This document shows positions 17,563-29,057 of a stretch of DNA of 64,000 nucleotides, piece by piece. The position numbers were made by a program, and so were the translations under genes. The notes beneath the pieces are model-generated. The model ran no database searches. It saw nothing but the letters and a program-made list of their open reading frames with translations, and was not told where the DNA came from. Positions within the stretch are counted from its first letter, which is position 1; the number at the start of each line of letters is the position of its first letter. Where the stretch lies: positions 203,615-267,614 of the forward strand of contig NZ_PDKG01000004.1 in the NCBI RefSeq assembly GCF_004116725.1. The letters run 5' to 3'. This stretch comes from Arcobacter sp. CECT 8986 (GTDB lineage: Bacteria > Campylobacterota > Campylobacteria > Campylobacterales > Arcobacteraceae).

Positions 17563-18810
17563 ATGAGAAGAGTTGTTGTAACTGGTTTAGGTACTATTAA
17601 TTCTGTAGGAAATAATGTAGAGGATTCATTCAAAGCTGTAGTAGATGGTGTATGTGGTATTGATACTATTAGTCTATTTGATGCTAGTGAATATCCTGTA
17701 CAAATAGCAGGTGAAGTAAAAAACTTTGACCCTACAGAAGTTATGGACAAGAAAGATGTAAAAAAAGCTGACAGATTTATTCAATTAGGTATAAAAGCAG
17801 CTAATGAAGCTATGAAAGATGCAAAATTCATAGATGATGAAAATAAAAAAGTTGATGACTCTATATCAGAAAGATTTGGGATTATATCTGCATCAGGTAT
17901 CGGTGGATTAGGAACAATAGAGAAAAACTCAGTTGTTTGTCAAAATAGAGGTCCAAGGAAAATCTCTCCTTTCTTTATTCCATCTTCATTAGTTAATATG
18001 TTAGGTGGATTTATTTCAATTGAACATGGATTAAGAGGTCCAAGTTTATCTCATGTTACTGCTTGTGCAGCTTCAACTCATGCACTTGCTGATGGTGTTA
18101 AAACAATTGTAACTGGTGGTGCTGATAGAATTTTAGTAGTTGGTGCTGAAAGTGCTATTTGTGGTGCTGGTGTTGGTGGATTTGCATCAATGAAAGCATT
18201 ATCAACAAGAAATGATGACCCTAAAAAAGCTTCTAGACCATTTGATAAAGATAGAGATGGATTTGTAATGGGAGAAGGAGCTGGTGCACTAGTTCTTGAA
18301 ACATTAGAGTCTGCACAAGAAAGAGGTGCAAAAATCTATGCTGAAGTTATTGGATTTGGTGAAAGTGCAGATGCAAACCACATCACTGCACCAGTAGTTG
18401 ATGGTCCATTAAGAGCAATGAAAGCAGCTCTTTCTATGGCTAAAGCTAATGTAGGTGATGATTTAAAAATTGATTATATCAATGCACACGGTACATCTAC
18501 ACCAGTTGGTGATGGAAATGAAGTAAAAGCTATTAAAGAGTTATTTAATAATGATTGCCCTATCGTATCTTCTACAAAAGGTCAAGTTGGACATTGTTTA
18601 GGTGCAGCTGGAGCAATTGAAGCAATTTTTACAATAAAAGCTTTAAATGAAGGGATTATCCCTCCAACAATAAATCTTGAGAATCCAGATGAAAACTGCG
18701 ATTTAGACTTTGTTCCTTTAAAAGGAAGAAAAGCAGAGTTAACTACTGTTATGAGTAACAACTTTGGATTTGGTGGAACAAACGGTTCTGTTATATTCAA
18801 AAAGATTTAA
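17563..18810 (+). CDS. fabF: 3-oxoacyl-[ACP] synthase II
   Basis: Condenses malonyl-ACP with acyl-ACP. The 415-residue enzyme has the catalytic Cys-His-His triad: C168 in VTACAAS, a His in NAHGTSTPVGD, and a His in GQVGHCLGAAGA. GFGGTN near the C-terminus is also conserved. A weak purine-rich site (ACGGAG) precedes the ATG. It follows acpP after a strong terminator, so it probably has its own promoter in the AT-rich gap 17484-17562. Confidence 0.96.
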   Translation: MRRVVVTGLGTINSVGNNVEDSFKAVVDGVCGIDTISLFDASEYPVQIAGEVKNFDPTEVMDKKDVKKADRFIQLGIKAANEAMKDAKFIDDENKKVDDSISERFGIISASGIGGLGTIEKNSVVCQNRGPRKISPFFIPSSLVNMLGGFISIEHGLRGPSLSHVTACAASTHALADGVKTIVTGGADRILVVGAESAICGAGVGGFASMKALSTRNDDPKKASRPFDKDRDGFVMGEGAGALVLETLESAQERGAKIYAEVIGFGESADANHITAPVVDGPLRAMKAALSMAKANVGDDLKIDYINAHGTSTPVGDGNEVKAIKELFNNDCPIVSSTKGQVGHCLGAAGAIEAIFTIKALNEGIIPPTINLENPDENCDLDFVPLKGRKAELTTVMSNNFGFGGTNGSVIFKKI

Positions 18811-18829
18811 TACTAACTTACAATCTTAA

Positions 18830-18850
18830 AAAGAGGATTCTTTCCTCTTT
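18830..18850 (+). terminator. Small hairpin between fabF and accA
   Basis: AAAGAGGA at 18830-18837 pairs with 18843-18850 around a five-base loop, close to the accA ribosome binding site. There is no T-run, so it may tune read-through or processing rather than end transcription. Confidence 0.35.
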
Positions 18851-18865
18851 GAAAAAAGGAAAATT

Positions 18866-19810
18866 TTGGCAACTTATTTAGATTTTGAAGACAAGATAAA
18901 ACAAATTGAAGAAGACATCTTAGTTGCAAAAAGCCGTTCTGATGAGCCTGCTGTAAGTATACTAGAAAATAAACTTGAAAAAGAAGTACAAAAAACTTTC
19001 AAAAATTTAAACGATTATCAAAAACTTCAACTTGCACGTCATCCTGATAGACCATATGCTTTAGATTATATTAGAGGTCTATTAACTGATGCATATGAAA
19101 TCCATGGTGATAGACATTATGTTGATGACAATGCAATTGTATGTTTTCTAGGTTATATGGGCGAACAAAAAGTAATGGTTATTGGTGAGCAAAAAGGTAG
19201 AGGTACTAAAAATAAATTAAAAAGAAACTTCGGTATGCCTAGTCCAGAAGGATATAGAAAAGCTCTAAGATGTGCAAAAATGGCTGAGAAATTCGGTATT
19301 CCAATTTTAATGCTAGTAGACACTCCAGGTGCATATCCAGGAATTGGGGCAGAAGAGAGAAATCAAAGTGAAGCAATTGCTAAAAACTTATATGAATTCT
19401 CTAATTTAAAAACACCTACTGTTTCAGTTGTTATTGGTGAAGGTGGTTCTGGTGGTGCACTTGCAATTTCAGTTGCAGATAAACTTGCAATGATGAGATA
19501 CTCAGTATATGCAGTAATCTCACCTGAAGGATGTGCAGCAATTTTATGGAATGACCCAGCTCATGCAGAAACTGCAGCTAACTCTTTAAAAATTACAGCA
19601 GAAGCATTAAAAAGTTTAGAACTTATTGATGATGTAATTGAAGAGCCATTAATTGGTGCTCATAAAAGAAAAGAGGATGCTATTCAAGCATTAGGTGATT
19701 ATTTTTTAAATTCTTTAGCAGAGTTAAGAGAACAAAGTGTTGAAGAAAGATTAAATAAAAGATATGAAAAACTAATGAACTTAGGTAAATTTGAAAGTGA
19801 TAAAAAGTAG
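18866..19810 (+). CDS. accA: Acetyl-CoA carboxylase, carboxyltransferase subunit alpha
   Basis: With AccD it transfers the carboxyl from biotin to acetyl-CoA, making malonyl-CoA. The 314-residue protein starts at TTG 18866 behind AAAAAAGGAAAA. It has the N-terminal coiled-coil [23 protein letters not shown], and the carboxyltransferase core with [33 protein letters not shown] and [10 protein letters not shown]. accD is not in the window. A bidirectional terminator overlaps its stop. Confidence 0.96.
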   Translation: MATYLDFEDKIKQIEEDILVAKSRSDEPAVSILENKLEKEVQKTFKNLNDYQKLQLARHPDRPYALDYIRGLLTDAYEIHGDRHYVDDNAIVCFLGYMGEQKVMVIGEQKGRGTKNKLKRNFGMPSPEGYRKALRCAKMAEKFGIPILMLVDTPGAYPGIGAEERNQSEAIAKNLYEFSNLKTPTVSVVIGEGGSGGALAISVADKLAMMRYSVYAVISPEGCAAILWNDPAHAETAANSLKITAEALKSLELIDDVIEEPLIGAHKRKEDAIQALGDYFLNSLAELREQSVEERLNKRYEKLMNLGKFESDKK

Positions 19811-19826
19811 TAAAAACTACTTTTTA
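19801..19826. terminator. Bidirectional terminator between accA and the HIT gene
   Basis: A perfect 11-bp stem (19801-19811 pairs with 19816-19826) with an AAAA loop. It contains the accA stop and touches the convergent HIT stop, with A and T tracts on both sides. Confidence 0.75.
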
Positions 19827-20155
19827 TTTCCTACTAATCTTCCTACATATTCCCCAGCTAAAAGATGAAAATGTAAATGTGGAACTTCTTGTCCACCATG
19901 TTCTCCAATATTTGTAATAATTCTATAACCATCTTTTCTTACATCTAGTTTTTGTGCAACTTCATGAATAAAACTTGTCATTTTTGCCATTAATTCTGGT
20001 TCAATAACATCAAATGAATCATAATGTTTTTTTGGAATTATTAGAACATGAACTTTTGCTGCTGGATTAATATCATGAAAGCATAAAAAATCTTCATTTT
20101 CATGAACAGTATTATTTGGTATCTCACCATCTACAATTTTACAAAATATACACAT
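19817..20155 (-). CDS. HIT-family nucleotide-binding hydrolase (HinT-like)
   Basis: A 112-residue histidine-triad protein, with H93-L-H95-F-H97-LL as the triad and CxFC at 2-5. Members of this branch hydrolyse nucleoside phosphoramidates such as AMP-lysine. The length matches HinT. AAAGGAA precedes the ATG. Its promoter (TATAAT on the reverse strand at 20188-20183) lies in the divergent gap with pheS. Confidence 0.93.
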   Translation of the reverse strand: MCIFCKIVDGEIPNNTVHENEDFLCFHDINPAAKVHVLIIPKKHYDSFDVIEPELMAKMTSFIHEVAQKLDVRKDGYRIITNIGEHGGQEVPHLHFHLLAGEYVGRLVGNKK

Positions 20156-20182
20156 ATCTATTCCTTTAATTTTTATGATTTT

Positions 20183-20218
20183 ATTATAACCAAACTCTAA
20201 TAAATTATTATGTATAAT
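20183..20218. promoter_or_regulatory. Divergent promoters for the HIT gene and pheS
   Basis: The reverse strand has TATAAT at 20188-20183 for the HIT gene. The forward strand has TATAAT at 20213-20218, 43 bases before pheS. Both are in AT-rich DNA with no clear -35. Confidence 0.55.
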
Positions 20219-20260
20219 CCCTAAAAATTAGAAGATGAATATACTACAGGAGAATATTAA

Positions 20261-21253
20261 GTGAAAGAATGGATAGAAAAAATTGCTAATGCCAATTCAC
20301 TTGAAGAATTAGAATCTTTAAGAGTTGAAACGCTTGGGAAAAAGGGTGTTTTAACAGCAGAATTTGCAAAACTAAAAACAATCCCAAATGAAGAAAAGAA
20401 AGCCTTTGCTCAAAATCTAAATGAGCAAAAAATTGCAATAACAGAAGCTATTGACAATAAAAAAGTTGTACTTGAAGAAGAAGCACTAAATAAAAAATTA
20501 GAAGCTGAGAAAATTGATGTAACAAGATTTAACAATGAAGTTTCTTCAGCTGCAGTACATCCAGTGATAGACACTATGGATAGAATTGTAACATATTTTC
20601 AAAACCTTAACTTTGCAGTTGAAGAAGGTCCACTTGTAGAAGATGACTTTCATAATTTTGAAGCTTTAAACTTACCAAAATACCATCCTGCAAGAGATAT
20701 GCAAGATACATTTTACAACAAAGATTTTACTGTATTAAGAACACATACTTCGCCTGTACAAATTAGAACTATGCTTAAACAAAAGCCACCAATTAGAATG
20801 ATTGCACCAGGAACAGTATTTAGAAGAGACTTTGATTTAACTCACACACCAATGTTTCACCAAGTTGAAGGATTAGTTGTAGATGATGCAGATAAAGTAT
20901 CTTTTGCAAATTTAAAACATGTGTTAGTTGAATTTTTACAACATATGTTTGGAGATGTTGAAGTTAGATTTAGACCTTCATTCTTCCCATTTACAGAGCC
21001 AAGTGCAGAAGTTGATATTTCATGTGTATTCTGTAAAGGTAAAGGTTGTAGAGTATGTTCACATACAGGTTGGTTAGAAGTACTTGGATGTGGAGTTGTT
21101 GATCCAAATGTATTCAAAGCTGTTGGATATGAAAATGTTTCAGGTTATGCTTTTGGTTTAGGAGTAGAAAGATTTGCTATGTTAATTCATAACATAGGTG
21201 ATTTAAGATCTTTATTTGAGAGTGATTTAAAATTATTAGGACAGTTTAAATGA
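20261..21253 (+). CDS. pheS: Phenylalanyl-tRNA synthetase alpha subunit
   Basis: Catalytic subunit charging tRNA-Phe. The 330-residue class II synthetase starts at GTG 20261 after AGGAGAA. It shows an N-terminal coiled-coil, motif 2 with [21 protein letters not shown] and motif 3 [11 protein letters not shown] cysteine-rich patch ([12 protein letters not shown], about 248-260) precedes motif 3 and could hold a metal. The stop overlaps pheT by four bases. Confidence 0.96.
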   Translation: MKEWIEKIANANSLEELESLRVETLGKKGVLTAEFAKLKTIPNEEKKAFAQNLNEQKIAITEAIDNKKVVLEEEALNKKLEAEKIDVTRFNNEVSSAAVHPVIDTMDRIVTYFQNLNFAVEEGPLVEDDFHNFEALNLPKYHPARDMQDTFYNKDFTVLRTHTSPVQIRTMLKQKPPIRMIAPGTVFRRDFDLTHTPMFHQVEGLVVDDADKVSFANLKHVLVEFLQHMFGDVEVRFRPSFFPFTEPSAEVDISCVFCKGKGCRVCSHTGWLEVLGCGVVDPNVFKAVGYENVSGYAFGLGVERFAMLIHNIGDLRSLFESDLKLLGQFK

Positions 21254-23571
21254 TAGTTACAAGAAAATGGTTAGAAGAATTTATTGATATTTCAAAGATT
21301 TCAACTGAAGATATTTGCACAACTTTAAATGCAATTGGATTAGAAGTTGATAGTTTAGAAAAAGTTAGAATTGCTCCTAAAGTAGTAGTTGGAAAAGTAT
21401 TAGAAAAACAAAAACATCCAGATGCAGATAAATTAAATATTTGCCAAGTTGACATAGGAACACAAACTGTACAAATTGTTTGTGGAGCAAAAAATGTTGA
21501 TGCAGGTCAATATGTACCAGTTGCAACTGTTGGTTGTAAATTAGGTGAGGACTTTAAAATCAAAAAAGCAAAACTAAGAGGTGTTGAATCAAATGGTATG
21601 ATTTGTTCTTCTACTGAATTAGGACTTGCAAAACTTAATAATGGAATTTTAGAACTTGATGATTCTATTGGAAAATTAGAAGTTGGAAAAGAACTAAATG
21701 AATATCCATTAATAAATGATGATATTATTGAAATAGAACTAACTGCAAACAGAGGCGATTGTTTAAGTATCAATGGTGTTGCAAGAGAGTTAAGTGCATT
21801 TTATAATATTCCTATTATTAAAAAAGAAAAAATATTAGATAATAACGAACTAGGTATTGGTCAATTTTTAGAAGTTGAGTGTCAAAGTTCTGTAAATAGT
21901 TCTTTAATTTTTAAAGCTATTGATTTTAATGAATTTAAACTACCAGTTTTATATAAAATTAGAGTAGGAATAATTGATAAATTTGAAGAAAATGACATAA
22001 GTGATGCTATTTCATATTCAACTCATTGTCATGGAGTTATCTTAAATGCATATGCAAATAAAGATGCAGATAAACTAAATGACTTATCAGTAATTCATGT
22101 AAAAAAAGATAAAGATGGATTTGATAATGTATATGGAAAAGAGTTATTAAGTACTGTTTGTGTAGAGCATAAAAAATTAGAAGATGCAAGTGATTGTACT
22201 TATATTGTTGAAGCTTCTTATATAAATCCAGAAAAACTATCAAAAAAAGTTTTTGAAACAAAAAGAAAAACTGGTGAAATTTATTATAGAACTTCAAGAG
22301 GAAGTGAACCAAATATTAAAGAAGGTATTGATTCTTTCACAACATTTATTTCGAAATTCGGAGCAAAAATATATAATGGTTCTGAAGCATTTGTAGAAGA
22401 TATTCAACCTAAATATTTAGATATAAATATTGATAAAATCAACTCTATTATTGGTCAAGAGATTCCAAAAGCAGAAATTGAAAATATTTTAACAGCTTTA
22501 GGATTTGAAGTAAAAGAGGGATTAAACAATGTATTCTCTATTCAAATACCTTTACACAGACACGATATAAAAAATATGGCTGATGTAACAGAAGAGATAG
22601 TAAGAATAGTTGGAATTGATAACATTAAAGCAAAACCTCTTGCGATTCAAGAAGTAAATAGATTTAATCAAACTGCTATTGACTTAATCAAAAAAAATAA
22701 AATTAGAAGAAAAGCAATAGAAAATGGTTTCTATGAAACATTAACTTATGTATTTTCAAATAGAGAAAATTTACAAAAATATGGTTTTAAAGTAGTAAAA
22801 GAAGAGCTTGATATTTTAAATCCAATTGTAAATGAATTAAATACACTAAGAAGTACTATGCTTTTAAATTTAGTTGAAGCTTGTTCAAATAACTTTAAAC
22901 AAGGAGTAAGAAGAGCATCTTTTTATGAAATTGGTAAAGTTATAGATGAGAATAGAGAAGAATCAACAAAAATAGCATTTATTTATAGTGGAGCAAAAGA
23001 ACAAGAGAGTTTTACAAATGCAGGTAAACCTGAGAATATTGACTTCTTTGATTTTGCAAAAAGAGTATTAAACTCAATTGGTAAATTTGATTTAGTTCCA
23101 ATGGAAAATATGCAAAACAAATTTATTCACCCTTATCAAAATGCACAAGTTATTATTGATGGCAAAGTTGCAGGTTATATTTGTAAACTTCATCCAAGTG
23201 TAGCTGATGAGTTTGATTTACCAGATACTTTTATTTCAGAAATTGATTTTGATACAATAAATGATGAATTAATCAAAGTTCATTCAACATCAAAATTCCA
23301 AGCTTCAAGAAAAGATTTAAGTATTATTGCACCAAAAGATATGCCATTTTCAAAAATTAAAAATGCAATTAAATCAATCAATGATAATAATATTAAACAA
23401 TTTAATTTAATTGATATCTATACAGATGAAAAACTTGAAAATAATGAGAGTTTAACAATTAGATTTGTTCTTCAAAATGATGATAAAACATTAGAAGAAG
23501 ATGATATAACTGCAACAATGAATAAAATATTAGAAAAACTTGACTCTGAATTAAATATCGGATTAAGATAA
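21250..23571 (+). CDS. pheT: Phenylalanyl-tRNA synthetase beta subunit
   Basis: Structural and editing subunit, 773 residues. Domains in order: an OB-fold tRNA-binding domain (about 40-150, with [12 protein letters not shown]), a B3/4 editing domain (about 205-370), a B5 DNA-binding-like domain (about 400-470), a catalytic-like domain, and the C-terminal anticodon-binding FDX-ACB domain from about 680 ([17 protein letters not shown]). It overlaps pheS by four bases, giving tight 1:1 expression. aroA follows in ten bases. Confidence 0.95.
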   Translation: MIVTRKWLEEFIDISKISTEDICTTLNAIGLEVDSLEKVRIAPKVVVGKVLEKQKHPDADKLNICQVDIGTQTVQIVCGAKNVDAGQYVPVATVGCKLGEDFKIKKAKLRGVESNGMICSSTELGLAKLNNGILELDDSIGKLEVGKELNEYPLINDDIIEIELTANRGDCLSINGVARELSAFYNIPIIKKEKILDNNELGIGQFLEVECQSSVNSSLIFKAIDFNEFKLPVLYKIRVGIIDKFEENDISDAISYSTHCHGVILNAYANKDADKLNDLSVIHVKKDKDGFDNVYGKELLSTVCVEHKKLEDASDCTYIVEASYINPEKLSKKVFETKRKTGEIYYRTSRGSEPNIKEGIDSFTTFISKFGAKIYNGSEAFVEDIQPKYLDINIDKINSIIGQEIPKAEIENILTALGFEVKEGLNNVFSIQIPLHRHDIKNMADVTEEIVRIVGIDNIKAKPLAIQEVNRFNQTAIDLIKKNKIRRKAIENGFYETLTYVFSNRENLQKYGFKVVKEELDILNPIVNELNTLRSTMLLNLVEACSNNFKQGVRRASFYEIGKVIDENREESTKIAFIYSGAKEQESFTNAGKPENIDFFDFAKRVLNSIGKFDLVPMENMQNKFIHPYQNAQVIIDGKVAGYICKLHPSVADEFDLPDTFISEIDFDTINDELIKVHSTSKFQASRKDLSIIAPKDMPFSKIKNAIKSINDNNIKQFNLIDIYTDEKLENNESLTIRFVLQNDDKTLEEDDITATMNKILEKLDSELNIGLR

Positions 23572-23581
23572 AAGGAAATAA

Positions 23582-24856
23582 GTGGAAACATTAAACATAG
23601 AAAAACTAAACAAGCCATTTAATATTACAATAGATAATATAAGTAGTGACAAGTCAATATCTCATAGATGTGCAATGTTTTCACTATTTTCAAATAAAAC
23701 TTCATATATAAAAAATTATTTAACTGCTGAAGATACTTTAAATACACTTAGCATCGTAGAACAACTTGGTGCAAAAGTAAAAAGAGATGGTTCATCAGTT
23801 GAAATTACACCAACAGATGAACTATTAGAACCAGATGATGTTTTAGATTGTGGTAATTCAGGAACAGCAATAAGACTTTTTTGTGGTTTACTTGCAAGTA
23901 TAAATGGAGCTTTTACATTAAGTGGAGATAAGTATTTAAGAGCAAGACCAATGAAAAGAGTAGCTCAGCCACTAAGAGACATCGGTGCAAATATTGATGG
24001 AAGAGATAATGGAAATAAAGCTCCTTTATTTATTAGAGGTAATAAACTTAAAGCATTTAAGTACCAATCACCTATAAACTCTGCACAAGTAAAATCTGCT
24101 ATGATTTTGGCAGCTTTAAAAGCGGAAGATATATGTAAATACAAAGAAGAAGAACTTACAAGAGATCACACAGAAAGAATGTTAAAAGGTATGGGTGCAG
24201 ATATTTTTACAGATAATGAAGGTTTTATAAATATTAAACCTTTATCTTCTCACTTAGAACCTTTAAATATTACAGTTCCAACTGATCCCTCATCAGCATT
24301 TTTCTTTGCTGTTGCTGCTGCAATAAATGAAGGTTCTAAAGTTACAATTAAAAATGTAACTTTAAATCCAACAAGAATTGAAGCATACAAAGTTCTTGAA
24401 AAAATGGGTGCAAAAGTTCAATATATAGAAAAAGAGAATATTTATGAACCAATTGGAGATATTATTGTTGAACATAACCAATTAAATGGTGTTGATGTAA
24501 GTGAAAATATATCTTGGTTAATTGATGAACTACCTGCTTTGTCAATTGCGATGAGTTTAGCAAAAGGAACTTCAAAAGTTTCAAATGCCCATGAACTTAG
24601 AGTAAAAGAGAGTGATAGAATATCTTCTGTTGTTGAAAATTTAAAACTTTGTGGTGTTAATTATAAAGAGTTTGAAGATGGTTACGAAATAACTGGTGGA
24701 ACAATAAATAAAGCCACTATAAATTCATATGGTGACCATAGAATTGCTATGAGTTTTGCAATTGCTGGAACAGTTTCAAATATGGATATTGAAGATACAC
24801 AATGTATTCAAACATCATTTCCAAACTTTAAAGATATTCTTAACACACTATATTAA
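23582..24856 (+). CDS. aroA: 3-phosphoshikimate 1-carboxyvinyltransferase (EPSP synthase)
   Basis: Sixth step of the shikimate pathway: joins PEP to shikimate-3-phosphate. The 424-residue protein starts at GTG 23582 behind AAAGGAA. Visible motifs are DKSISHR (substrate binding), [19 protein letters not shown], and the C-terminal KESDRI and [11 protein letters not shown]. It lies inside the pheST-aroA-ispH-rpsA string. Confidence 0.95.
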   Translation: METLNIEKLNKPFNITIDNISSDKSISHRCAMFSLFSNKTSYIKNYLTAEDTLNTLSIVEQLGAKVKRDGSSVEITPTDELLEPDDVLDCGNSGTAIRLFCGLLASINGAFTLSGDKYLRARPMKRVAQPLRDIGANIDGRDNGNKAPLFIRGNKLKAFKYQSPINSAQVKSAMILAALKAEDICKYKEEELTRDHTERMLKGMGADIFTDNEGFINIKPLSSHLEPLNITVPTDPSSAFFFAVAAAINEGSKVTIKNVTLNPTRIEAYKVLEKMGAKVQYIEKENIYEPIGDIIVEHNQLNGVDVSENISWLIDELPALSIAMSLAKGTSKVSNAHELRVKESDRISSVVENLKLCGVNYKEFEDGYEITGGTINKATINSYGDHRIAMSFAIAGTVSNMDIEDTQCIQTSFPNFKDILNTLY

Positions 24857-24864
24857 GGAAATAT

Positions 24865-25704
24865 ATGCAAGTAAAATTAGCTTCTAGTTATGGTTTTTGT
24901 TTTGGTGTAAAAAGAGCTATTAAAATAGCAGAATCATACAAAAACTCAGCAACAATGGGACCTTTAATTCATAATCAAAATGAAATAGATAGATTAAAAG
25001 CCAATTTTAATGTTGGATTATATAACTCATTAGAAGAAGTTAAAAAAGAAGATACCGTTATAATTAGAACTCATGGTATTCCAAAAGATGATTTAAAAAA
25101 TCTGAAAAAAAATAAAGCTGCAAAAGTTATAAATGCTACTTGTCCTTTTGTTACTACTCCTCAACAAATAGTAAAAAAAATGTCTAAAGAAAACTACTCA
25201 ATTCTTATTTTTGGAGATAGTACTCATCCTGAAGTAAAAGGTGTTAAATCTTATGGTGAAGACCAAGAAGATGTTCATGTTGTAATGAGTGTAAAAGACC
25301 TAGATAAACTAGATTTTAAACACGACAAAATTGCAACTGTTGCACAAACAACAAAGAAAAAAGAAGTATATTTAGAAATAGTAAATGCACTTATTTTAAA
25401 GAATAAAGAAGTAAGAGTATTTAATACAATTTGTGATGCTACTTTTGAAAATCAAGATGCAGCAAGAGATCTTTCAAAAGAGGTTGATATCATGATAGTA
25501 ATTGGTGGAAAAAACTCATCAAATACAAAACAACTACAAGCAATATGCTTAGAAAACTGCCCTGATTCTTACCTAATTGAAGATTCAAAAGAGCTAGAAA
25601 ATGATTGGTTCTTAAATAAAAAACTATGTGGCATAACAGCTGGTGCATCAACGCCAGATTGGATTATTCAAGAAGTTGTAAATAAAATAGAAAAAGTTCA
25701 CTAG
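24865..25704 (+). CDS. ispH: 4-hydroxy-3-methylbut-2-enyl diphosphate reductase
   Basis: Last step of the MEP isoprenoid pathway, using an iron-sulfur cluster. The 279-residue enzyme has the three cluster cysteines in GFCFGVKRA (C12), NATCPFV (near 93) and NTICDAT (near 189). It also has HPEVKG, TTKKKEVY and the C-terminal TAGASTPDWII. AAGGAAA precedes the ATG. The S1 gene rpsA follows, an arrangement common in Campylobacterota. Confidence 0.95.
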   Translation: MQVKLASSYGFCFGVKRAIKIAESYKNSATMGPLIHNQNEIDRLKANFNVGLYNSLEEVKKEDTVIIRTHGIPKDDLKNLKKNKAAKVINATCPFVTTPQQIVKKMSKENYSILIFGDSTHPEVKGVKSYGEDQEDVHVVMSVKDLDKLDFKHDKIATVAQTTKKKEVYLEIVNALILKNKEVRVFNTICDATFENQDAARDLSKEVDIMIVIGGKNSSNTKQLQAICLENCPDSYLIEDSKELENDWFLNKKLCGITAGASTPDWIIQEVVNKIEKVH

Positions 25705-25730
25705 ACATTTTGTTTTAAGTCAGTTTTAGA

Positions 25731-25736
25731 TATAAT
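25731..25736 (+). promoter_or_regulatory. Promoter -10 box for rpsA
   Basis: TATAAT preceded by TTTTAGA, 40 bases before rpsA. A small CCATT/AATGG inverted repeat at 25741-25758 lies in the leader near the likely transcript start. Confidence 0.6.
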
Positions 25737-25776
25737 CGTCCCATTTAATAAATAATGGTTAATACGAAGGAATAAT

Positions 25777-27429
25777 ATGGGTATCGATGATATTGAAATT
25801 GGTGAAGACTTTGACTTTGAGCAAATGCTTAATGAGTCTTTTGAGAATGCTGAAAATAACTCTGTAGTAAATGGTGTAATTGTTGAAATTACTGATGATA
25901 GTGCGCTTGTTGATGTTGGTCAAAAAATTGAAGGTAAACTTAACATCTCTGAAATCACTGTAAATGGTGAATTAAAGTACAAAGAAGGTGATACTATCCC
26001 TGTAATGTTAATGGGAAATAGAGGTGAAAGACCTGCAATTTCTTATAGAAAAGTTTTACAAAAAGAGAAATTTGATGCATTTGTAGCACAACATAAAGAT
26101 GATTTAGAAGATGTTACAGTAGAAGGTAAAGTAGTTTCTGTTAAAAACAAAGGTGGTTTCATCGTTGAAGATGAAGATGGATGTGAATACTTTATGCCTA
26201 TGGCACAATCTTACTTAAAAGTACACGGAGCAATTGGTAAAAAAATTAAAGCAAAAGTTTTAAAAGTAAATGAAAACCAAAACTCTATTATAATCTCAAG
26301 AAAAAAACTTATAGAAGAAGCTAAAGCACAAAAAGATACTAAAATAGCTGAGATTTTAGAATCTGGTGAACCTGTAAATGGAACAATCAAAAAAATTACT
26401 TCTTATGGTATGTTTGTTGATTTAGGTGGAATTGATGGTTTAGTAAACTACAATGAAATCTCTTACAAAGGTCCAGTTAACCCAGCTAATTATTATGAAG
26501 AAGGTGATGAAGTTACTGTTTCTATTTTATCTTATGATAAAGCAAAACAACACTTATCATTATCAATTAAAGCTGCTTTACCAAATCCATGGGAAGAGAT
26601 TAAAGATCAATTAGAAGTTGGAGATACAATTACTGTTACTGTTTCTAACTTTGAATCATATGGTGCATTTGTAGATTTAGGTAATGACATTGAAGGTTTA
26701 TTACATATTTCTGAAATCACTTGGAATAAAAACATTAAAAATCCAAAAGAGATTTTAACTTTAGGTGAAGAAGTTAATGTTGAAGTAATTGAACTAGACA
26801 TTGATAAAAAAAGATTAAGAGTATCTTTAAAAAACCTACAAGAAAAACCTTTTGCTAAATTCATAAAAGAGCACAAAGTTGGTGATATCATCAATGGTAA
26901 AGTTGCTACTTTAACTGATTTTGGTGCATTTATCACACTTGGTGAAATTGATGGTTTATTACATAATGAAGAAGCTTCTTGGGAAGGTAACGCAAAATGT
27001 AAATCAATCTTCAAAAAAGGTGATGATGTAGAAGTTAAAATAATTAAAATTGATAAAGAAAAAGAAAATATTTCTTTAAGTATCAAAGAGATTACTGATT
27101 CTCCTGCTAAAAAATTCCAAGATGAACATAAAATTGGTGATATTATTAAAGGACCAATCAAAGATATTAAAGATTTTGGACTATTCATTAAATTAGAAGA
27201 TAATTTAGATGGTTTAGTTAGAACTGAAGATTTTGGACCATTAAAAGCTGATGAAATTAAAATTGGTGATGAAATTGAAGCAGTTGTAGTAAATATTGAT
27301 ACTAAGAAAAATAGAGTTAGATTATCAGTTAAAAGATTAGAGATTCAACAAGAAAGAGAAGTTTTAAAAGCTGTTAATGATGATTCTCATATGACTTTAG
27401 GTGATTTATTAAAAGATCAAATTAAATAA
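25777..27429 (+). CDS. rpsA: 30S ribosomal protein S1
   Basis: Binds mRNA leaders and helps load them on the ribosome. The 550-residue protein consists of six S1 (OB-fold) repeats at roughly 37-103, 120-187, 205-273, 290-360, 377-445 and 463-533. Each of the later ones has the G-x-F/Y-V-D/x-L pattern (SYGMFVDLG, SYGAFVDLG, DFGAFITLG, DFGLFIKLE). The first two repeats are more divergent, as in other S1 proteins. Its own promoter gives expression independent of ispH. Confidence 0.96.
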   Translation: MGIDDIEIGEDFDFEQMLNESFENAENNSVVNGVIVEITDDSALVDVGQKIEGKLNISEITVNGELKYKEGDTIPVMLMGNRGERPAISYRKVLQKEKFDAFVAQHKDDLEDVTVEGKVVSVKNKGGFIVEDEDGCEYFMPMAQSYLKVHGAIGKKIKAKVLKVNENQNSIIISRKKLIEEAKAQKDTKIAEILESGEPVNGTIKKITSYGMFVDLGGIDGLVNYNEISYKGPVNPANYYEEGDEVTVSILSYDKAKQHLSLSIKAALPNPWEEIKDQLEVGDTITVTVSNFESYGAFVDLGNDIEGLLHISEITWNKNIKNPKEILTLGEEVNVEVIELDIDKKRLRVSLKNLQEKPFAKFIKEHKVGDIINGKVATLTDFGAFITLGEIDGLLHNEEASWEGNAKCKSIFKKGDDVEVKIIKIDKEKENISLSIKEITDSPAKKFQDEHKIGDIIKGPIKDIKDFGLFIKLEDNLDGLVRTEDFGPLKADEIKIGDEIEAVVVNIDTKKNRVRLSVKRLEIQQEREVLKAVNDDSHMTLGDLLKDQIK

Positions 27430-27464
27430 TAAGTTTATAATAGAAAATAAGAGGGATTTGAAAA

Positions 27465-29048
27465 ATGAGTAAACATACAATCGTAGTTTGCGACCATATT
27501 CATGAGGATGGTTTAAACATCCTTAAAAATACAGAGGATGTAAATTACGTATATGCCGCTGACATAGATAAAACTGCACTTTTAGATGTAATAAAAGATG
27601 CTGATGTAGCAATAACAAGAAGTTCTACAGATGTAGATGAAAAATTTTTAAATGCAGCAGTAAATTTAAAAGCTGTAGTTAGAGCAGGTGTTGGATACGA
27701 TAATGTTGATATGGAAGGTTGTAGCAAAAGAGGAATTATTGCTATGAACGTTCCTACAGCAAATACAATTGCAGCAGTTGAACTTACAATGGCTCATATG
27801 TTATCTTGTATGAGAAAATTCCCTTATGCACACAATCAATTAAAACAAGATAGAATCTGGAAAAGAGAAGATTGGTACGGAAATGAATTATTTGGGAAAA
27901 AATTAGGTGTTATTGGTTTTGGTAATATTGGACATAGAGTTGCATTAAGAGCAAAATCTTTTGAGATGGATGTTGTAACTTATGACCCATATATTCCTTC
28001 AACTAAAGCAACTGATTTAGGTGTTGAATATACTACAAACTTTGATGATATTTTAGCTTGTGATATTATTACAATACATACACCAAAAAATTCAGAAACT
28101 ATTGATATGATTGGTGAAAAAGAGATTGCAAAAATGAAAGATGGAGTAATCCTAATTAACTGTGCAAGAGGTGGTCTTTATAATGAAGAAGCTCTTGTTA
28201 ATGGTTTAAAATCTGGAAAAATTGCAATGGCTGGTATTGATGTATTTAAAAAAGAGCCTGCAACTGATCACCCATTATTAGACTTAGATAATGTAACAGT
28301 AACTGCACACTTAGGTGCAAATACAAAAGAATCACAAAAGAAAATTGCTGTTCAAGCAGCACAAAATGCTATTGAATCTGCAAGAGGAAGTTCTTATCCA
28401 AATGCGCTTAACTTACCAATTGATGAAAGTAAAATTCCTTCATTTGTAAAACCATATATTGAGTTAACACAAAAAATGGCATTTTTACTTGCGCAAAGTG
28501 ATAAAAGTGCTATTAGATCTATTAGTATTAGTGCAGAAGGTAAAATTGCTGAATATTTAGAATCTTTATCAACATTTGCTGCAGTTGGAGCACTATCTGT
28601 TTCAGGTGGAGAAGAAGTAAACTATGTAAATGCACAGTTCTGGGCAGAAGAAAAAGGTATCAAATTTGAAACTGCTGAACTTGCACACAATAGTGGATAT
28701 AGCAATAAAGTAATCATTAAAATTACAACTGAAAAAGGTCTAAACACAATTGCTGGTACAGTTTTTGATGAAGACAAACAAAGAATTATAAATATTAATA
28801 ACTTTGCATTTGATATTGAACCAAAAGGTAATATGATTTTACTTAGAAACTCTGATGTACCAGGTGTAATTGGAGAAGTTGGTAAAGTATTAGGAAATGA
28901 AGGTATCAATATTGCTGACTTTAGACTATCTAGAGGTAAAGATGCAGCATTAGCAGTTATTCTTGTAGACGAAAAAATTAAAAATAATGTATTAGAAAAA
29001 TTAGTTAATTTAGAAGCAGCAATTTCTGTTTCTTATGCTGAAATTTAA
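27465..29048 (+). CDS. serA: D-3-phosphoglycerate dehydrogenase
   Basis: First committed step of serine synthesis. The 527-residue long form has an N-terminal substrate domain (RSSTDVDEKF), the NAD fold with GVIGFGNIGHRVA near 145, catalytic Arg in NCARGG, Glu in KEPA and His in TAHLGA. An intervening domain and a C-terminal ACT domain from about 455 (ILLRNSDVPGVIG) suggest serine feedback, which is an inference. AGAGGGA precedes the start. It lies 36 bases after rpsA. Confidence 0.95.
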   Translation: MSKHTIVVCDHIHEDGLNILKNTEDVNYVYAADIDKTALLDVIKDADVAITRSSTDVDEKFLNAAVNLKAVVRAGVGYDNVDMEGCSKRGIIAMNVPTANTIAAVELTMAHMLSCMRKFPYAHNQLKQDRIWKREDWYGNELFGKKLGVIGFGNIGHRVALRAKSFEMDVVTYDPYIPSTKATDLGVEYTTNFDDILACDIITIHTPKNSETIDMIGEKEIAKMKDGVILINCARGGLYNEEALVNGLKSGKIAMAGIDVFKKEPATDHPLLDLDNVTVTAHLGANTKESQKKIAVQAAQNAIESARGSSYPNALNLPIDESKIPSFVKPYIELTQKMAFLLAQSDKSAIRSISISAEGKIAEYLESLSTFAAVGALSVSGGEEVNYVNAQFWAEEKGIKFETAELAHNSGYSNKVIIKITTEKGLNTIAGTVFDEDKQRIININNFAFDIEPKGNMILLRNSDVPGVIGEVGKVLGNEGINIADFRLSRGKDAALAVILVDEKIKNNVLEKLVNLEAAISVSYAEI

Positions 29049-29057
29049 GGAGAATTA